The notes: generated from the sequence alone by a model not told the origin. Shown: positions 35,311 through 45,071, counted from the first letter of the stretch. The stretch: DNA of 64,000 bases from JAKVCB01 sp963578605 (GCA_963578605.1 CAUZEA010000004.1:1-64000), one strand, 5' to 3'. Program-made: numbers and translations.

Positions 35311-36744
35311 TTAAATGTCGTAATACATGCAGAATTCGTACGGATGGGGTCGCAGAGCCAGGGCTTCAACCTCATTTTCCATTTTGTACGAAATCCAGGT
35401 ATTGATCACATCTCCGGTAAACACGTCACCACGCAACAGGAACTCGTGGTCCTTGGCCAGCGCGGCGAGCGAGTCGTCAAGAGAACCTGGGGTTTTGGGT
35501 ACCTCGGCTAACTCCTCGGGAGCCAGGTCGTAGATATCCTTATCAAGTGGTTCTCCCGGATGAATCTTGTTCTGGATACCATCCAGAGTGGCCATCATCA
35601 AGGCTGAGAACGCCAGGTAGGGGTTGCAACTGGGGTCAGGGCAGCGGAATTCAATCCGCTTGGCCTTGGGGCTGGGGCTGTACATCGGAATTCGACAGGA
35701 GGCCGATCGGTTCCGCTGCGAGTAAGCCAAATTGACGGGCGCTTCATAACCCGGCACCAATCGCTTGTAGCTATTGGTTGTCGGATTGGTGAAGGCGAGC
35801 AGGGCTGGTGCATGTTTGAGGATGCCGCCAATGCCAAACAGCGCCTCGTCGCTAAGGCCGGCATATCCGCTGCCGGCAAAGAGTGGATTCCCGTCTTTCC
35901 AGAGGGAGATATGGGTGTGCATGCCAGAGCCATTGTCACTGAAGATCGGCTTGGGCATGAACGTCACGGTTTTGCCGTGACGGGCAGCAACATTCTTGAT
36001 GACGTACTTGTACATGCAAAGCCAGTCGCCCATCTTGACAAGCTCATCGAACTTGAGGTCGATTTCGGACTGCCCGGCTGTACCGACCTCGTGATGCTGA
36101 CATTCAACCTCCAGCCCGATGTCAATCATCGTCTGCATCATCTCGTTGCGGATGTCCATCATCTGGTCGGCTGGTGGTACTGGGAAGTAGCCTTCTTTGT
36201 GCCGGAGCTTGTGACCGAGGTTCGGCCCTTCTCCCCTGGCTCTGGAATCGGTGCCGCGGTTCCACTCGCCTTCGATACTGTCGATATGAAAGTAGGCTTC
36301 ATTGGGTGTTTGATCGAAGCGAATATCATCGAAGATGAAGAACTCAGCTTCGGGGCCAATGTAAACTGTGTCAGCCACACCGGTGCTTTTCAGATAATTG
36401 ACCGCCTTGCGGGCAACGTTACGAGGGTCTCGCGTGTAGTCTTCCCGCGTGATTGGATCCTGAATGTTGGCGATAATGGCCAACGTCGACAGTTTGGTAA
36501 ACGGATCGATGAAAGCGGTTTCTGGCACGGGTAGGAGGATCATGTCGCTTTCATTGATGGCTTGCCAGCCTCGAATGCTGGATCCGTCAAAACCGAGCCC
36601 GGCTTCAAAAACATCTTCGTCGAGTTGGCTAACGGGAATGGTGAAGTGCTGCCAAATGCCCGGGAAGTCCATGAAACGAATATCCACGGCCTTGATGTCT
36701 TTTTCGCGACAGAGGGCCAGGACTTCTTGAGGAGTCGATGTCAT
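35311..36744 (-). CDS. glnA: Glutamine synthetase, type I
   Basis: Makes glutamine from glutamate, ammonia and ATP. The 477-residue length fits GSI-beta. Motifs are FDGSSIRGWQAINESDM (N-terminal beta-grasp), GPEAEFFIFDDI and VECQHHEVGTAGQSEIDLKF (metal and ammonium sites). The ATP site is KPIFSDNGSGMHTHISLW, and RNRSASCRIP and RIEFRCPDPSCNPYLAFSAL follow. The adenylylation site is KDIYDLAPEE, with Tyr at about residue 405, so control by GlnE-type adenylylation is possible. The start is the ATG at 36744 and a terminator follows at 35279-35304. No glnB or ntrBC genes are adjacent. Confidence 0.96.
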   Translation of the reverse strand: MTSTPQEVLALCREKDIKAVDIRFMDFPGIWQHFTIPVSQLDEDVFEAGLGFDGSSIRGWQAINESDMILLPVPETAFIDPFTKLSTLAIIANIQDPITREDYTRDPRNVARKAVNYLKSTGVADTVYIGPEAEFFIFDDIRFDQTPNEAYFHIDSIEGEWNRGTDSRARGEGPNLGHKLRHKEGYFPVPPADQMMDIRNEMMQTMIDIGLEVECQHHEVGTAGQSEIDLKFDELVKMGDWLCMYKYVIKNVAARHGKTVTFMPKPIFSDNGSGMHTHISLWKDGNPLFAGSGYAGLSDEALFGIGGILKHAPALLAFTNPTTNSYKRLVPGYEAPVNLAYSQRNRSASCRIPMYSPSPKAKRIEFRCPDPSCNPYLAFSALMMATLDGIQNKIHPGEPLDKDIYDLAPEELAEVPKTPGSLDDSLAALAKDHEFLLRGDVFTGDVINTWISYKMENEVEALALRPHPYEFCMYYDI

Positions 36745-36822
36745 TTCAATTGTCCTTTCGAAACCAAACGGGAAAAAAGTGACGGACCAGTTTCTGCGTG
36801 CGAACGCTGGGCAGACCGGTCA

Positions 36823-36852
36823 TCATTGCTCAACAGGGTCATTGCTCAATAG
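36823..36852. repeat. Direct repeat, 2 x 14 bp, upstream of glnA
   Basis: Near-identical 14-bp blocks at 36823-36836 and 36839-36852, followed by a degenerate third copy near 36856. They lie about 80 bp upstream of the glnA start codon. Confidence 0.7.
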
Positions 36853-37164
36853 ACGTAGCTCAATATACGCAGTCCCCAACTGCGAGGCGGGCATTAAAAC
36901 CGCCTGACGCGGGGGTGTAAAACCAAACGTAGGGATGGAAAACGGCCATCCACAGCAAGACATAGACCTGCTCTGGTGACCGCCTCAGAACATGCAATCC
37001 TAGCCGAACCAAGGCGAGTTGAAAACGACCCAAATGGCATTTGTGGCAAAAAAACTCTGGTTCTGGGATGCCGTCTTGAGGTCGATTTCGTTGCTGGAAC
37101 ATGGCCGCGGCGGAGCCGTCCAACCATGGCGATCACTTGCAGTGGCTCGCTGATTGTATCAAGA

Positions 37165-37214
37165 TGTTTGGGTGTAGGATTTACACATAATGTTTGGGTG
37201 TAGGATTTACACAT
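37165..37214. repeat. Direct repeat, 2 x 24 bp, upstream of the kinase gene
   Basis: Identical 24-bp blocks at 37165-37188 and 37191-37214 with a 2-bp spacer. They are 48 bp upstream of the Ser/Thr kinase start codon. The rest of the 36745-37261 gap shows no gene. Confidence 0.92.
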
Positions 37215-37261
37215 GGCGCGTGGGAAGACGCAATTCCCAAGGATCTCTTCGTGGGCCATCG

Positions 37262-38251
37262 ATGGTATCTCGTAAGCTCCGCTTTTTGCCGAGCAAAGCT
37301 ACCTTTCGGTTAGGGGACCGCCTTGGCATGGGTAGGGTGGGTGTGGTCTACCTCGCTGAGAGTCCCGATCTGGATGGGCCCGTAGCGATCAAGTTGCTGC
37401 ATCCTTCTGTATCGGGCGACGCCAAGATTGTCGAGCGATTTGAACGCGAAGTCCATATCTTGGAGCGGCTCAACCACCCGAACATCATGAGGCATTACGG
37501 TGGCGGAATTCTCGACGGCCAGTACTACTACGCGATGCAGCTATTGGACCATGGAACCCTCAAGGACGGTTTGGTCCAGCACGGTCGGTTGTCCCGGAAG
37601 CAAGTCGTGGTTTTGTCAGCTCAGATCGCTGGGGCGCTACAGCATGCCCATAATCACGGAATCATTCATCGCGATTTGAAGCCCAGCAATCTGTTTTTCG
37701 AGAAAGATGGCAGTTTGGTGCTTGGGGACTTCGGAATCGCTTTCGATACCAACGACGCGGACATTACGGACCAGGGGATGACAGTCGGAACTTATGCCTA
37801 TATGTCGCCGGAGCAGATTCGGGCGGATGGCACGGTTTCCGGCAAGTCCGATCTCTATTCACTCGGTTGTGTTATGTACGAGATGCTCACGGGGCACCGT
37901 CCGTTTGCGGGCGCCAATTTCGCTCAGATATGGGATCAGCATTTGCATGCTGAGCCGCTTGAGTTGCGGACGCAGGGAGTGGAATGTCCCGAATGGCTTG
38001 AAGAGTTGATCTTCAGCATGCTATCGAAGGATTCCGGTGATCGGCCTTTCAGTGCGCGGGCCGTGCAGGGAATCCTGCGACACCACATGTGGGAGGAATT
38101 TGGGGAAACCACCCAGGAAATCACGGCTCAATTACTTCCTGTTCAGGTCCGTTTGCAGCCTTCGCAAGCTAACCCTCGGATGTGGGTTCTGTGGTGTGTG
38201 CTGGCAGCCGTGGTGATTGGGGTGACCTGGGTCTGCCTGCAACAGCCATAG
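37262..38251 (+). CDS. Membrane-anchored Ser/Thr protein kinase (PknB-like)
   Basis: 329 residues from the ATG at 37262; the frame is open to 37190, but that stretch is repeat DNA. The Hanks-type kinase domain has glycine loop LGMGRVGVVYLA, catalytic Lys in VAIKLLHPS (about 44), the HRDLKPSNLFF catalytic loop (about 136), DFGIAF (about 156), and the activation segment ending GTYAYMSPEQI. SDLYSLGCVMYEMLTGHRPF is the subdomain IX region. A single membrane helix near the C-terminus (WVLWCVLAAVVIGVTWV) leaves only a few residues outside, so there is no extracellular sensor domain. It stands alone; the substrate is unknown. Confidence 0.93.
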   Translation: MVSRKLRFLPSKATFRLGDRLGMGRVGVVYLAESPDLDGPVAIKLLHPSVSGDAKIVERFEREVHILERLNHPNIMRHYGGGILDGQYYYAMQLLDHGTLKDGLVQHGRLSRKQVVVLSAQIAGALQHAHNHGIIHRDLKPSNLFFEKDGSLVLGDFGIAFDTNDADITDQGMTVGTYAYMSPEQIRADGTVSGKSDLYSLGCVMYEMLTGHRPFAGANFAQIWDQHLHAEPLELRTQGVECPEWLEELIFSMLSKDSGDRPFSARAVQGILRHHMWEEFGETTQEITAQLLPVQVRLQPSQANPRMWVLWCVLAAVVIGVTWVCLQQP

Positions 38252-38271
38252 AGGGAATTGCATTGGCTCGT

Positions 38272-38309
38272 AAAAAAGCGACCTGCTGGCAACTTGCCAA
38301 CAGGCCGCT
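38272..38309 (-). terminator. Rho-independent terminator of the Wzz/kinase-like gene
   Basis: A 14-bp stem with two mismatched or wobble positions (38277-38290 with 38296-38309) and a 5-nt loop, followed on the minus strand by a run of six T (38272-38277). It starts 26 bp after the stop codon of the gene at 38336. Confidence 0.85.
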
Positions 38310-38335
38310 AAGGTGACTGGTGATCAAGACTCAGA

Positions 38336-40615
38336 TCAGGTTGCTTGCAATTGTTCGCGCTCTGCTTTCGGGGGGGCCAATCGCAATTGGGTGATTCGGC
38401 GATCCACACTGGTCGTGACACCGTTCACAACGGCACCTAGCAGGTGGATGCCAACGCCCCGGAGCAGTTCGGCTGCCTGGTAGATTTTGGGCACTTCACT
38501 GTGGTCGCGGAGAACCGACAGGAGTGCGCCATCGCAATACTGACCGAATAGAAGCGAGTCGCTCAGGCCGAGTATAGGTGGACCATCAATGATAATGAAG
38601 TCGTAATCAGATCGGAGTTTCTCGAAGACTGGTTGCAATTGTTCTGTTGCCAATGCTTGAACCGAGTCGACATCGCAATAGCCAGCTGTAAGTAGCCAGA
38701 GGCCTTCGGCATGGGATGGCCTGATGACGTCGGCCACATTGGCCTCCGCACGTAAGACTTCGCACAAACCATCCTCAAGCGGTACGTCGAACAAGGCGTG
38801 TAATGCAGGTCGGCGGAGGTCGCCATCGACTAGCAGAGTTCTTCGCCCAGCTCGGGCCAGGCTTGCCGCGAGTTGACTGGCCACAGTGGTTCGACCTTCG
38901 AGCGTCATGGCACTGGTGACCAGGACGACTTGGCGCTGCTTGGAAGTCGAATCGTGCACCAACAGGGTCCGCACGCCATCGATCGACTCGGTCAGTTGGG
39001 CGACCAGAGGGTGGTTCGGGTCGAGCAGCCGTCGTGAAGAGAGTGCCGGCAAGGTGCCGACAACGCGAATCCCGAGCCCTTCGTCGACTTGTCCTGGGCC
39101 GTTCAGGCGGCGATTACGGAACTCAAGATAGGCGATCCCGAGGCAGGTCAGGGCAAAGGCCGCGACGCCACCAAACCCCGCAATCAGATACCGTTCGACG
39201 GTGTTAATACCTGGTGTAATTTGAGCTTGCTGGATTTGGAAAATTCGCTGGGGAGCATTCATTTCGACGTCCCAACTTTCGATCTTCAATGCCATGTCGT
39301 GGGCAATTTCCTTGAGCTGTTCCAGTTCGGCGTCGCGAACCGTCAGTTCGAGCGATTTCTCGCCCTTGGCGAGTAAGGTTTCTTTGTTGGCCTCCACTTG
39401 AAGCTTGAGGTTTTCCATCTCTCGAAGGAGCATCGTCGAGCGAATGCGGTATTCGCTGGTAAGTTGACGCAACATGAGGTTTGGACTGCTTTGCTGGGAA
39501 GTTGCAGCTTGCTGTTTTGCCAGCGACCGGTACTGGGCTATCCGCTGCTGGAGGCTCTGTTTTTCCCGCGACAGTCGCTGAAGTGCCGGTGAAGACCGCC
39601 GCGCCCTTGATTGCAAATCCTGAAGTTGCATATCGATATACATCAGTTGATTTTGCATCATGGAAACCTGTGGATCCGCCGCGAGATTCGCGTCGATCTG
39701 GGCTTCCAGCACACCCGGATCCTTCAGCTGACGCTGCATGATCTCAAATTCGGTTTGCGCTGCTATGAGTTGCTGCCGCAGCAGGGTCATCGCTTTGGAT
39801 TGCTCGGTGATATCGGCGAGCAAGAGCCTCGACTCGGCGTCGGTTCCAAACTCCTCCGAGGAGGTTCCCAGTTCCTTGGCCAGATCTTGGAAGTCTTCCA
39901 TTTTCCGGCGGATTTCACTCTGCAGATCGCCCAGGCTTCGCGCCAATACTTCGCGCGTGCTTAATTTCTTAGTGCGGGCTGCATAGATCACTCGGTCTTG
40001 ATAGGCTTGGGCAACTGCGTCGACGATTTGCTGCAACTCTATTGGATCCTCACTACCGGTGATAGCGATCCTCAAAATTTCACTTTCCTGTGGGAATGTG
40101 ACAGAGAGCTCGTCATCAAGCCATTGGATGGGATCTGGTTCGCTGGCAATGGTGCTCAAGGTTGCAACTTTAGGATTGCGGACAGCATCTTGTAAAACAA
40201 AGTAACTTTTCAGAAGGGCGAGCTGCGTCTTTTGCAGAATCTCGAACTGCCGCGTTTCATTTGAAATTCCAGAAAACGCCAGCGACTGCTCTTCACTGGA
40301 AACCTGAAACAAAGCAACGGCCGAAGCAGACTCTGGAAACAGCCACCACAACAGACCGGCAGTACCAACGCTGAGAACTAACCCCATGCCAAGCACCAAC
40401 AGCCATCGACGCCGCAGGGAATGGTAGAACCAGCTGCGATCCATGCCACCGCTGACAACTTCTGGTGAACGAGGTCCTCCAGGTGTGAAAACGTTCGTGG
40501 TGCTGGGAGGAAAACCCGTTCCTCCTGGGATTAAGGCGTCGCCAGGGTTAGGGCCGCCAATCGTGACCGGAGGGGTATTGGGGACGTGTGGATGATCGTC
40601 GTTGGAGTGGCTCAT
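38336..40615 (-). CDS. Wzz/BY-kinase-like exopolysaccharide protein with degenerate P-loop
   Basis: 759 residues in the layout of polysaccharide co-polymerase/tyrosine autokinases. There is a Pro/Gly-rich N-terminus and a first membrane helix (RRRWLLVLGMGLVLSVGTAG, about 68-90). A long periplasmic coiled coil follows (200-440), then a second helix (AGFGGVAAFALTCLGIAYLE). The C-terminal CapB-like ATPase is at 540-740. Walker A' (LLVDGDLRRPALHALF) and Walker B (DFIIIDGPP) are good. The P-loop reads SAMTLEGRTTVAS, with Arg in place of the usual Lys of GEGK(S/T), and the C-terminus has no Tyr cluster. Kinase activity is therefore doubtful, while chain-length control remains likely. Its context is an exosortase and Wza-like export locus. 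Confidence 0.85.
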   Translation of the reverse strand: MSHSNDDHPHVPNTPPVTIGGPNPGDALIPGGTGFPPSTTNVFTPGGPRSPEVVSGGMDRSWFYHSLRRRWLLVLGMGLVLSVGTAGLLWWLFPESASAVALFQVSSEEQSLAFSGISNETRQFEILQKTQLALLKSYFVLQDAVRNPKVATLSTIASEPDPIQWLDDELSVTFPQESEILRIAITGSEDPIELQQIVDAVAQAYQDRVIYAARTKKLSTREVLARSLGDLQSEIRRKMEDFQDLAKELGTSSEEFGTDAESRLLLADITEQSKAMTLLRQQLIAAQTEFEIMQRQLKDPGVLEAQIDANLAADPQVSMMQNQLMYIDMQLQDLQSRARRSSPALQRLSREKQSLQQRIAQYRSLAKQQAATSQQSSPNLMLRQLTSEYRIRSTMLLREMENLKLQVEANKETLLAKGEKSLELTVRDAELEQLKEIAHDMALKIESWDVEMNAPQRIFQIQQAQITPGINTVERYLIAGFGGVAAFALTCLGIAYLEFRNRRLNGPGQVDEGLGIRVVGTLPALSSRRLLDPNHPLVAQLTESIDGVRTLLVHDSTSKQRQVVLVTSAMTLEGRTTVASQLAASLARAGRRTLLVDGDLRRPALHALFDVPLEDGLCEVLRAEANVADVIRPSHAEGLWLLTAGYCDVDSVQALATEQLQPVFEKLRSDYDFIIIDGPPILGLSDSLLFGQYCDGALLSVLRDHSEVPKIYQAAELLRGVGIHLLGAVVNGVTTSVDRRITQLRLAPPKAEREQLQAT

Positions 40616-40932
40616 GAAGCAATCTCTCTTTTCGTAGTTGGCCCGGCAGGTGACTTGCTTCTCTCAAGTCTATCGAGGCGAATTTGTCGGCTCGCGACCG
40701 ACCTGTCTCGCGGTTCAACCGCCGCAATTAGTGAGCCAATTCCCAACTGGCGACAAATTATGATGCCGATCTCATTTCTCCTTAAGTAGTTGTGTCAATT
40801 GCTGAAATGTTCGGCAGTGAATCGTTGTTGCGATAAAGCAACCTCTGTTTACTCGGATCAACATGCGGTGTTCCGATTACCGCTGGTGAATGCAATTTGT
40901 TTCCGTCGTTGGCCCGCCTGCCAGCTTGCAGT
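40616..40932. other. Gap between exosortase and Wzz/kinase-like gene
   Basis: 317 bp between two minus-strand genes. No coding frame with family features, clear terminator or repeat was seen. It is long enough for a separate promoter for the Wzz-like gene. Confidence 0.4.
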
Positions 40933-41904
40933 TCACCGGACCGGTATCGGTGTCTGGCGCTTCGTACCAGCTAGTTTTACATGGGCCGCCTCTTCGGGAA
41001 CCGTCAGGCGGGAAAGTATTTGGAATTCAATCCAAAGGAAGCCAAGTCCCCAAACCATCATGAGCAGTCCACTGACGTCGTGGGCCAGTTGCCGAGCTTG
41101 CTCATTGGTGGTGATCAGGTACAGCAGGGCGGTCAGGACAATTCGTACAACATTCGACAGCACGGCAATCGGAACGGCACTCAACAGAACGATGAACTTG
41201 TCCCACCAGGGACGGTCGATCAGGAAAATCATCGCAACCGACATAGCCCCAAAGATCGTAAGCATCCGCAGTCCGCTACACTCCTCAGCGACCGTCAAAT
41301 TCTCTACGACACCCGGAAGGGTGATCACGTTTCCAGCGCGGTAAGCAGCAATTCCAAGTGTTTGAAGGACGAGGGTACTGCAAATCGTCGCAACCCGCTG
41401 CAAGTGCATCAACAATGAGTCTTCCAGCAATGAGGGTAATGGAAACATAAAGACCAAAAACCCTATTCCTGGCCAGGCCCAGCGAACGCAGTGAAGACCT
41501 CCAACCAGCAGAAATATGCCGAACATGGCCACAATGAAACTCAAACGGTCCACGGGTGCCATATCGATAAAGGCGGCAAAAACCCGCACGAGTAAAGCCA
41601 CTACCAAAATACCAACACCAATCCAACGTTCGCTTGGAGGTGTCAACTGAAACGGTTGCCTGCGAATCCAAAAGATTCCCAAGGCAAATAGCGGAAGAAG
41701 ATAACCGTGGGAATAGAGCGGATCTGCCCAGGCAGCGCTTGTGAACGATAACATGTTCCAGTAAGCGATGACCAATGCCAAACAGAGGATCCCCAAGAGG
41801 ATTGCCGGGTTTCGCTGATCAGGGTCGGACCAGGAAAACTTGGTTGCCAGAACAGGATGCTTGATTTGGGCAGGGCGGATCGATACGTTGCTGGGCTGGC
41901 TCAT
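40933..41904 (-). CDS. Exosortase
   Basis: Membrane protease/transpeptidase thought to process C-terminally tagged surface proteins together with exopolysaccharide synthesis. 323 residues with about eight membrane helices. The catalytic set is complete: Cys in VAEECSGLRML (about residue 209), Arg in LSNVVRIVLTALL (about 255), and His in LAHDVSGLLMM (about 274). The EpsI-type partner is a separate gene at 45533-46312 instead of a C-terminal fusion. It may belong to a planctomycete-specific exosortase class, which I cannot confirm. No target protein with a PEP-CTERM-like tail was recognised in the window. Confidence 0.92.
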   Translation of the reverse strand: MSQPSNVSIRPAQIKHPVLATKFSWSDPDQRNPAILLGILCLALVIAYWNMLSFTSAAWADPLYSHGYLLPLFALGIFWIRRQPFQLTPPSERWIGVGILVVALLVRVFAAFIDMAPVDRLSFIVAMFGIFLLVGGLHCVRWAWPGIGFLVFMFPLPSLLEDSLLMHLQRVATICSTLVLQTLGIAAYRAGNVITLPGVVENLTVAEECSGLRMLTIFGAMSVAMIFLIDRPWWDKFIVLLSAVPIAVLSNVVRIVLTALLYLITTNEQARQLAHDVSGLLMMVWGLGFLWIEFQILSRLTVPEEAAHVKLAGTKRQTPIPVR

Positions 41905-43047
41905 GCCGGTCTCGTCTCAGGTGTCGAAGGCGGAATGTACGTCATTAAAGAACTTGAGTTTGCGATTGTTGGATGTGTCCGGTCCGCCGGTTTCGCGATG
42001 GACCAAAACCAAGCCAAGGCAGTTTGCACTACGCTGGTCTTTACGAGGCGATTCTCGGACGGGTATTTATTGCAGGTGGGTGATCCACTCAGCATATACC
42101 TGTGATCGCTTGGCTCGCTAAGGCTGCAAAAATGCGCGCCGCTTTGTGTGGGATAAGGTATCCAAACTGTAACCGGTAACAGTTCTGTACCTGGATCACC
42201 GGGATCAAAGATTCCTGAAGTTCTTCTCCTGCAACTAGTACAGCGAAGTCTACCGGACAGCGCTGAACGGACAATTGAATATGCCCGAATCCTTTCGCGG
42301 CGGTCGAAACTACCTAGCGATCCTCCATCGGCTCACTCGTTTTAACCTTGGGCCGCACTGGACAATACATACAGTGGCCACCCGAAACCTGATTGCAGTA
42401 TCTCAGCTACCATGAGGATAAGCCGACGTTCAACAACTGTCAAATTGTTAAAGCTTATGTTGCTCCCACCTTTTTGGCGACAATTTATCGAGCGATCTGG
42501 CACCACATTCCAAACCTGGTGGTTGTTCCGGTCACAAGCCCGCTGGCATCGATTTGAAAAGGGAGTCTCATGCCCCTCGGCATGCATTGACCCCGGCCAG
42601 GCCCGTTTTCGCCATTTGGATTCAAATAGCGGGGGCTAGCCACTGTACGCAATCCGAACCACCATGGTTCATGGTAGAACCCCCTAACTTGGGAAAATCG
42701 TGGGAGCTGACTTGTAACCGAAAAAATTCGTTTTCACCCCGCAAAAGCTCTGACTGCCCGCTGCGGCACCATTTTCCCCGCTGGGGGGCCATATTTCTCA
42801 CTGCCGGGCTATTCTGTTTGCTGCTTGGTAAAGCAGTAAAGCCGGTTGTGTTGCCATTCGTCATGCTAGCGTCTGGGTCTGAAAATTTCCGGCTGGACCA
42901 AAGTTGTGGGCAGGCTTTTCCGATTACTACGAATGTATGACCGTTGACGGTTATGGCGGTATCACTGCAGCGACTTGGCTTTGGCAGCGATAACTTGTAG
43001 CGATTTGACCACGGGATTAGATCCCTTAGTACGGGAGCGAGGTTGCG
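41905..43047. other. 1.1-kb gene-free divergent region
   Basis: Lies between the exosortase (minus) and the Wza-like gene (plus). Several frames of 60-148 codons exist on both strands (for example 42554-42940 plus and 42622-43068 minus). They overlap one another, lack ribosome-binding sites or family features, and are rich in Arg/Ser/Pro, so none is credited. A small inverted repeat, ACCATGGTTCATGGT, sits near 42661. The region is long for a promoter pair and could hold an unrecognised RNA. Confidence 0.5.
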
Positions 43048-44100
43048 ATGACGAGCAGCTTTCGACAACTCAGTGCGGCCTGTTTTGTATTTACATTTAT
43101 TGCGAGCACTGGTTGCACGGCCTTTCTTGCTCCAAGAGATCCTTTTCCAGCCACGGTAGCCGATCCTCCCGTGTGCAGCGATGTGCCTCGCGAGCTCGAC
43201 ATGGTTTCGCTACCTCCGTACGTCATCGAGCCACCCGATATCTTGATGATTAATGCCATCAAAGTCGTTCCCAAACCACCCCATAAGATCGAGCCTTTTG
43301 ATGGCCTGCTGATGCGTGCTATCGGGGTCCTGCCTGACCAGCCGATCGCGGATGTCTTTTCGGTCAATCCCGAGGGAGCTGTCGATCTGGGACCATCCTA
43401 TGGCAAAGTCAAAGTGGTTGGGTTAACCGTCAACGAAGCAGAGGCGGCTGTTCAAGATCACTTGTCTCAGTTGTTTCACCATGTTGAAGTATCCATTTCT
43501 TTGGGTTTTTCAGCCGGTGCTCAGCAGATCGTGGGTGAACACCTTGTCGGACCGGATGGGCGTGTGAACTTGGGGACCTACGGGTCGGTCTACGTCTCTG
43601 GCAAGACGGTCGATCAAGCCCGCAAGGAGATCGAGATGCAACTGTCCAATTACCTGGAAGATCCCAAAGTGGTTGTTGACGTCCTGGCGTATAACAGCAA
43701 GAAATACTATGTCGTGACGCAAGGGGCCGGATTCGGCGACAACGTGCAGGAAGCTCCCATTACCGGTAATGAAACCGTACTCGACGCGATTGCCAGAATT
43801 GGTGGTATTTCGCAATTATCATCGAGCAAGATCTGGATTGCCCGTCCCGCACCTAACGGTATTGGCTGCGAGCAGATCTTGCCAGTCAGTTGGGTCGACA
43901 TCAGTCGTGGGGCGTCAACGGCCACGAACTACCAATTGATGCCAGGCGACCGTCTGTTCATTGCTCAGGACAATTTGGTGGCCTTCGATACATACGTATC
44001 AAAAATAACTCGGCCATTTGAGCGAATATTTGGCTTTGTGTCACTGGGGACGGCCACGGCAAATAGGATTCGTCGGTTCGGTCGGGGTCAATTTAACTAA
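43048..44100 (+). CDS. Polysaccharide export lipoprotein (Wza/GumB-like)
   Basis: 350 residues. The start is the ATG at 43048, with GCGAGG about 7 bases upstream. A lipoprotein signal ends at FIASTGC, so the mature protein would be lipid-anchored. The poly-export (BexD/CtrA/VexA) domain runs from about 55, with VIEPPDILMINAIKVVP and later NPEGAVDLGPSYGKVKVVGL. SLBB-like repeats follow (GPDGRVNLGTYGSVYVSGKT and YYVVTQGAGFGDNVQE). It probably forms the outer export channel for the polymer handled by the Wzz-like protein, to which it is transcribed divergently across the gap. Confidence 0.9.
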   Translation: MTSSFRQLSAACFVFTFIASTGCTAFLAPRDPFPATVADPPVCSDVPRELDMVSLPPYVIEPPDILMINAIKVVPKPPHKIEPFDGLLMRAIGVLPDQPIADVFSVNPEGAVDLGPSYGKVKVVGLTVNEAEAAVQDHLSQLFHHVEVSISLGFSAGAQQIVGEHLVGPDGRVNLGTYGSVYVSGKTVDQARKEIEMQLSNYLEDPKVVVDVLAYNSKKYYVVTQGAGFGDNVQEAPITGNETVLDAIARIGGISQLSSSKIWIARPAPNGIGCEQILPVSWVDISRGASTATNYQLMPGDRLFIAQDNLVAFDTYVSKITRPFERIFGFVSLGTATANRIRRFGRGQFN

Positions 44101-44225
44101 GTACTATTTGAACAATTCAAAACATGTAGAAAGCTCAGAGTCGCCGGGCATTCTTTAATGGGATCACACGCGATTGCTGTGTTGTCGACTTGTGCGAACC
44201 ACGGCCAAGAATGAAGGAACAAGAG

Positions 44226-45071
44226 ATGAGGGGGAGTTTTTTAATTGCCATCGTATTGGCTGTGTTCTTCATCCTTTCCTGTCGAGGATTGACGGCCGTA
44301 CCCATTGCCAACCCCACTCCTGGGCCCTGCTGTATCGATGGTGTTTGCTATCCGAAACGCGAGACTTGGGGCTTCTATGGAACGCGTTGGCGACAATGGC
44401 CCGATGATCTGCGGCCAGAGATTCCTGGTCGCTCCGATTTGCCGCCCAAACCCGAATTGCCAGATGAGTTGCCTTCGGTGATTTTGCCCGAGCCCAAGGA
44501 TGAGGACCTTCGAGCCCCGCCGCCCACCAAACAAGCGGAAGCTGACACCGAGGGAATGGTTCCCACTGAGGGAGACGTGGGACCAAGCTTACCATTAGTC
44601 CCAGCGATGCCTGTATTGCCGGGTGCCCCTCCCAGACCCCTAGTACCAACATTACCCGGCGATGTGGGACTACCGGATGCCGGGGGCGGATTGGTACCTG
44701 GCAAAGTTGCACCAGGTGACGCTGGCTCGGATCCTCCTCCTGCTTTGCCCTTTAATGCACCGACAGACCAGCCGAAATTGGACTTCAAACTTCAGCGGAT
44801 TCAACCGATGAGAAGGCCCGAAAATGAGCTGGACTTACCACCCCCTCTCCCCAAGGGAATTTCTCGCCGCGGTCCCGCGACACCTGCCGACCGGCAAGTG
44901 GCAAGCTCACCGTCTGCGAGCAAGCGACAACTGCCAACGGTGTCCAATCCACGGGCTGTTGTTGTACGGGCTGATACTGCGGTGGTTCCGGTCAGCTTGA
45001 CGAAGCCCCCCGCCGCAGGGGATGGGAACGTGGCCACGACCGTGTACGGGTTTCCAATCCAGTCGCGTTAA
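44226..45071 (+). CDS. Pro-rich secreted protein with planctomycete Trp/Tyr motif
   Basis: 281 residues from the ATG at 44226, chosen for the AAGGA seven bases upstream; the frame is open from 44190, with another ATG at 44211. MRGSFLIAIVLAVFFILSCRG is a signal peptide, possibly of lipoprotein type. After a CCIDGVC pair comes RETWGFYGTRWRQWPDDLRP, close to the G.Y.T.WR.WP motif I recall from many short planctomycete secreted proteins. The rest is a long disordered Pro/Leu/Ala-rich region with Gly-Asp-rich segments. Function unknown. Its position between the export lipoprotein and EpsI suggests a role in the same envelope system. Confidence 0.7.
   Translation: MRGSFLIAIVLAVFFILSCRGLTAVPIANPTPGPCCIDGVCYPKRETWGFYGTRWRQWPDDLRPEIPGRSDLPPKPELPDELPSVILPEPKDEDLRAPPPTKQAEADTEGMVPTEGDVGPSLPLVPAMPVLPGAPPRPLVPTLPGDVGLPDAGGGLVPGKVAPGDAGSDPPPALPFNAPTDQPKLDFKLQRIQPMRRPENELDLPPPLPKGISRRGPATPADRQVASSPSASKRQLPTVSNPRAVVVRADTAVVPVSLTKPPAAGDGNVATTVYGFPIQSR

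Noticed and set aside
36880..36915. Hairpin with AGGCGG/CCGCCT arms upstream of glnA
   Set aside because: No T-run on either strand, so it is not supported as a terminator.
42955..43000. Possible sigma-54 (-24/-12) promoter before the export gene
   Set aside because: A TGGCA and a TTG-type element are present, but their spacing is two bases too long for a sigma-54 promoter.
42622..43068. Minus-strand frame of 148 codons in the exosortase gap
   Set aside because: Overlaps a plus-strand frame and the start of the Wza-like gene; no ribosome-binding site, signal or domain pattern.
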